50,864 nucleotides of DNA from Pelargonium tetragonum (taxonomy: Eukaryota; Streptophyta; Magnoliopsida; Geraniales; Geraniaceae). The notes under the pieces were generated by a model that saw nothing but the letters and a program-made list of their open reading frames with translations, did not search any database and had not been told where the DNA came from. Made by a program: the position numbers and the translations under genes. Positions 50,669-50,864 of this stretch are shown piece after piece. The stretch is taken from assembly GCA_036897445.1 (NCBI GenBank), contig JAYMTL010000136.1, forward strand, positions 1 through 50,864, given 5' to 3'. Position 1 is the first letter of the stretch. The number at the start of each line of letters is the position of its first letter.

Positions 50669-50864
50669 CGAGTTTCAATTTGATAAAAGAGGCTCGGGTT
50701 TTGACTCGACAGAGCTTAGTAGAACATAGAAAAGAGCGCCTAGGGAAGATTTCATAATAACATTTTTTTACTGAACCCACTATAGAATAGAACTTACTGG
50801 AGGTAGCGTAGTACTTAGTTTTTGAATTGCTTAATTTAGGGTAACTTACTGAGAAAAATCTAGG

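Overview
This 50.9 kb window is AT-rich (about two thirds A+T by eye) and holds no gene that I can name. The longest start-to-stop reading frame on either strand is 98 codons (48385-48681). At this base composition, frames of that length are expected by chance alone in 50 kb. I see no operon layout, no credible tRNA, no rRNA core motif, no insertion sequence and no CRISPR array. I searched by eye for cox1, cob and cox3 protein motifs and for the conserved small- and large-subunit rRNA strings on both strands and found none.

The source is unresolved. Missing genes, AT-richness, many short palindromes and diverged internal repeats argue against a bacterial or phage chromosome. They fit a bloated, gene-poor eukaryotic DNA better. 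Dinoflagellate mitochondrial DNA is one candidate, since large, AT-rich, almost wholly noncoding examples are known. A degenerate plant-type organelle chromosome, nuclear intergenic DNA, or a composition-matched control sequence are alternatives.

Layout. 1-6.5 kb: unrecognised, with a few hairpins. 6.5-7.0 kb: a coding-like stretch on the + strand. 7.5 kb: a perfect 22-bp palindrome. 13.5 kb and 30.4 kb: two diverged copies of a sequence of about 110-170 bp, the clearest dispersed repeat. 19.5-20.0 kb (-), 21.0-21.6 kb (+) and 22.7-23.0 kb (+): three coding-like stretches, the second with a base texture unlike its surroundings. 26.4-28.3 kb: five short + strand frames in a row. 35.6-39.0 kb: the most structured region, where purine-rich and pyrimidine-rich blocks alternate and related units appear in both orientations around the shared string GGTAATGTAATTAAGAAAC. 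It includes a frame of about 216 codons with only about four stops. 42.9-43.4 kb: a coding-like stretch, possibly related to the 35.9 kb unit, carrying a perfect 16-bp inverted repeat. 50.1 kb: a 15-bp stem hairpin.

If the coding-like stretches are real, they are most simply decayed copies of unknown genes scattered through noncoding DNA. None resembles a family I can name, so no pathway can be inferred. Counts and alignments here were made by eye and are approximate.
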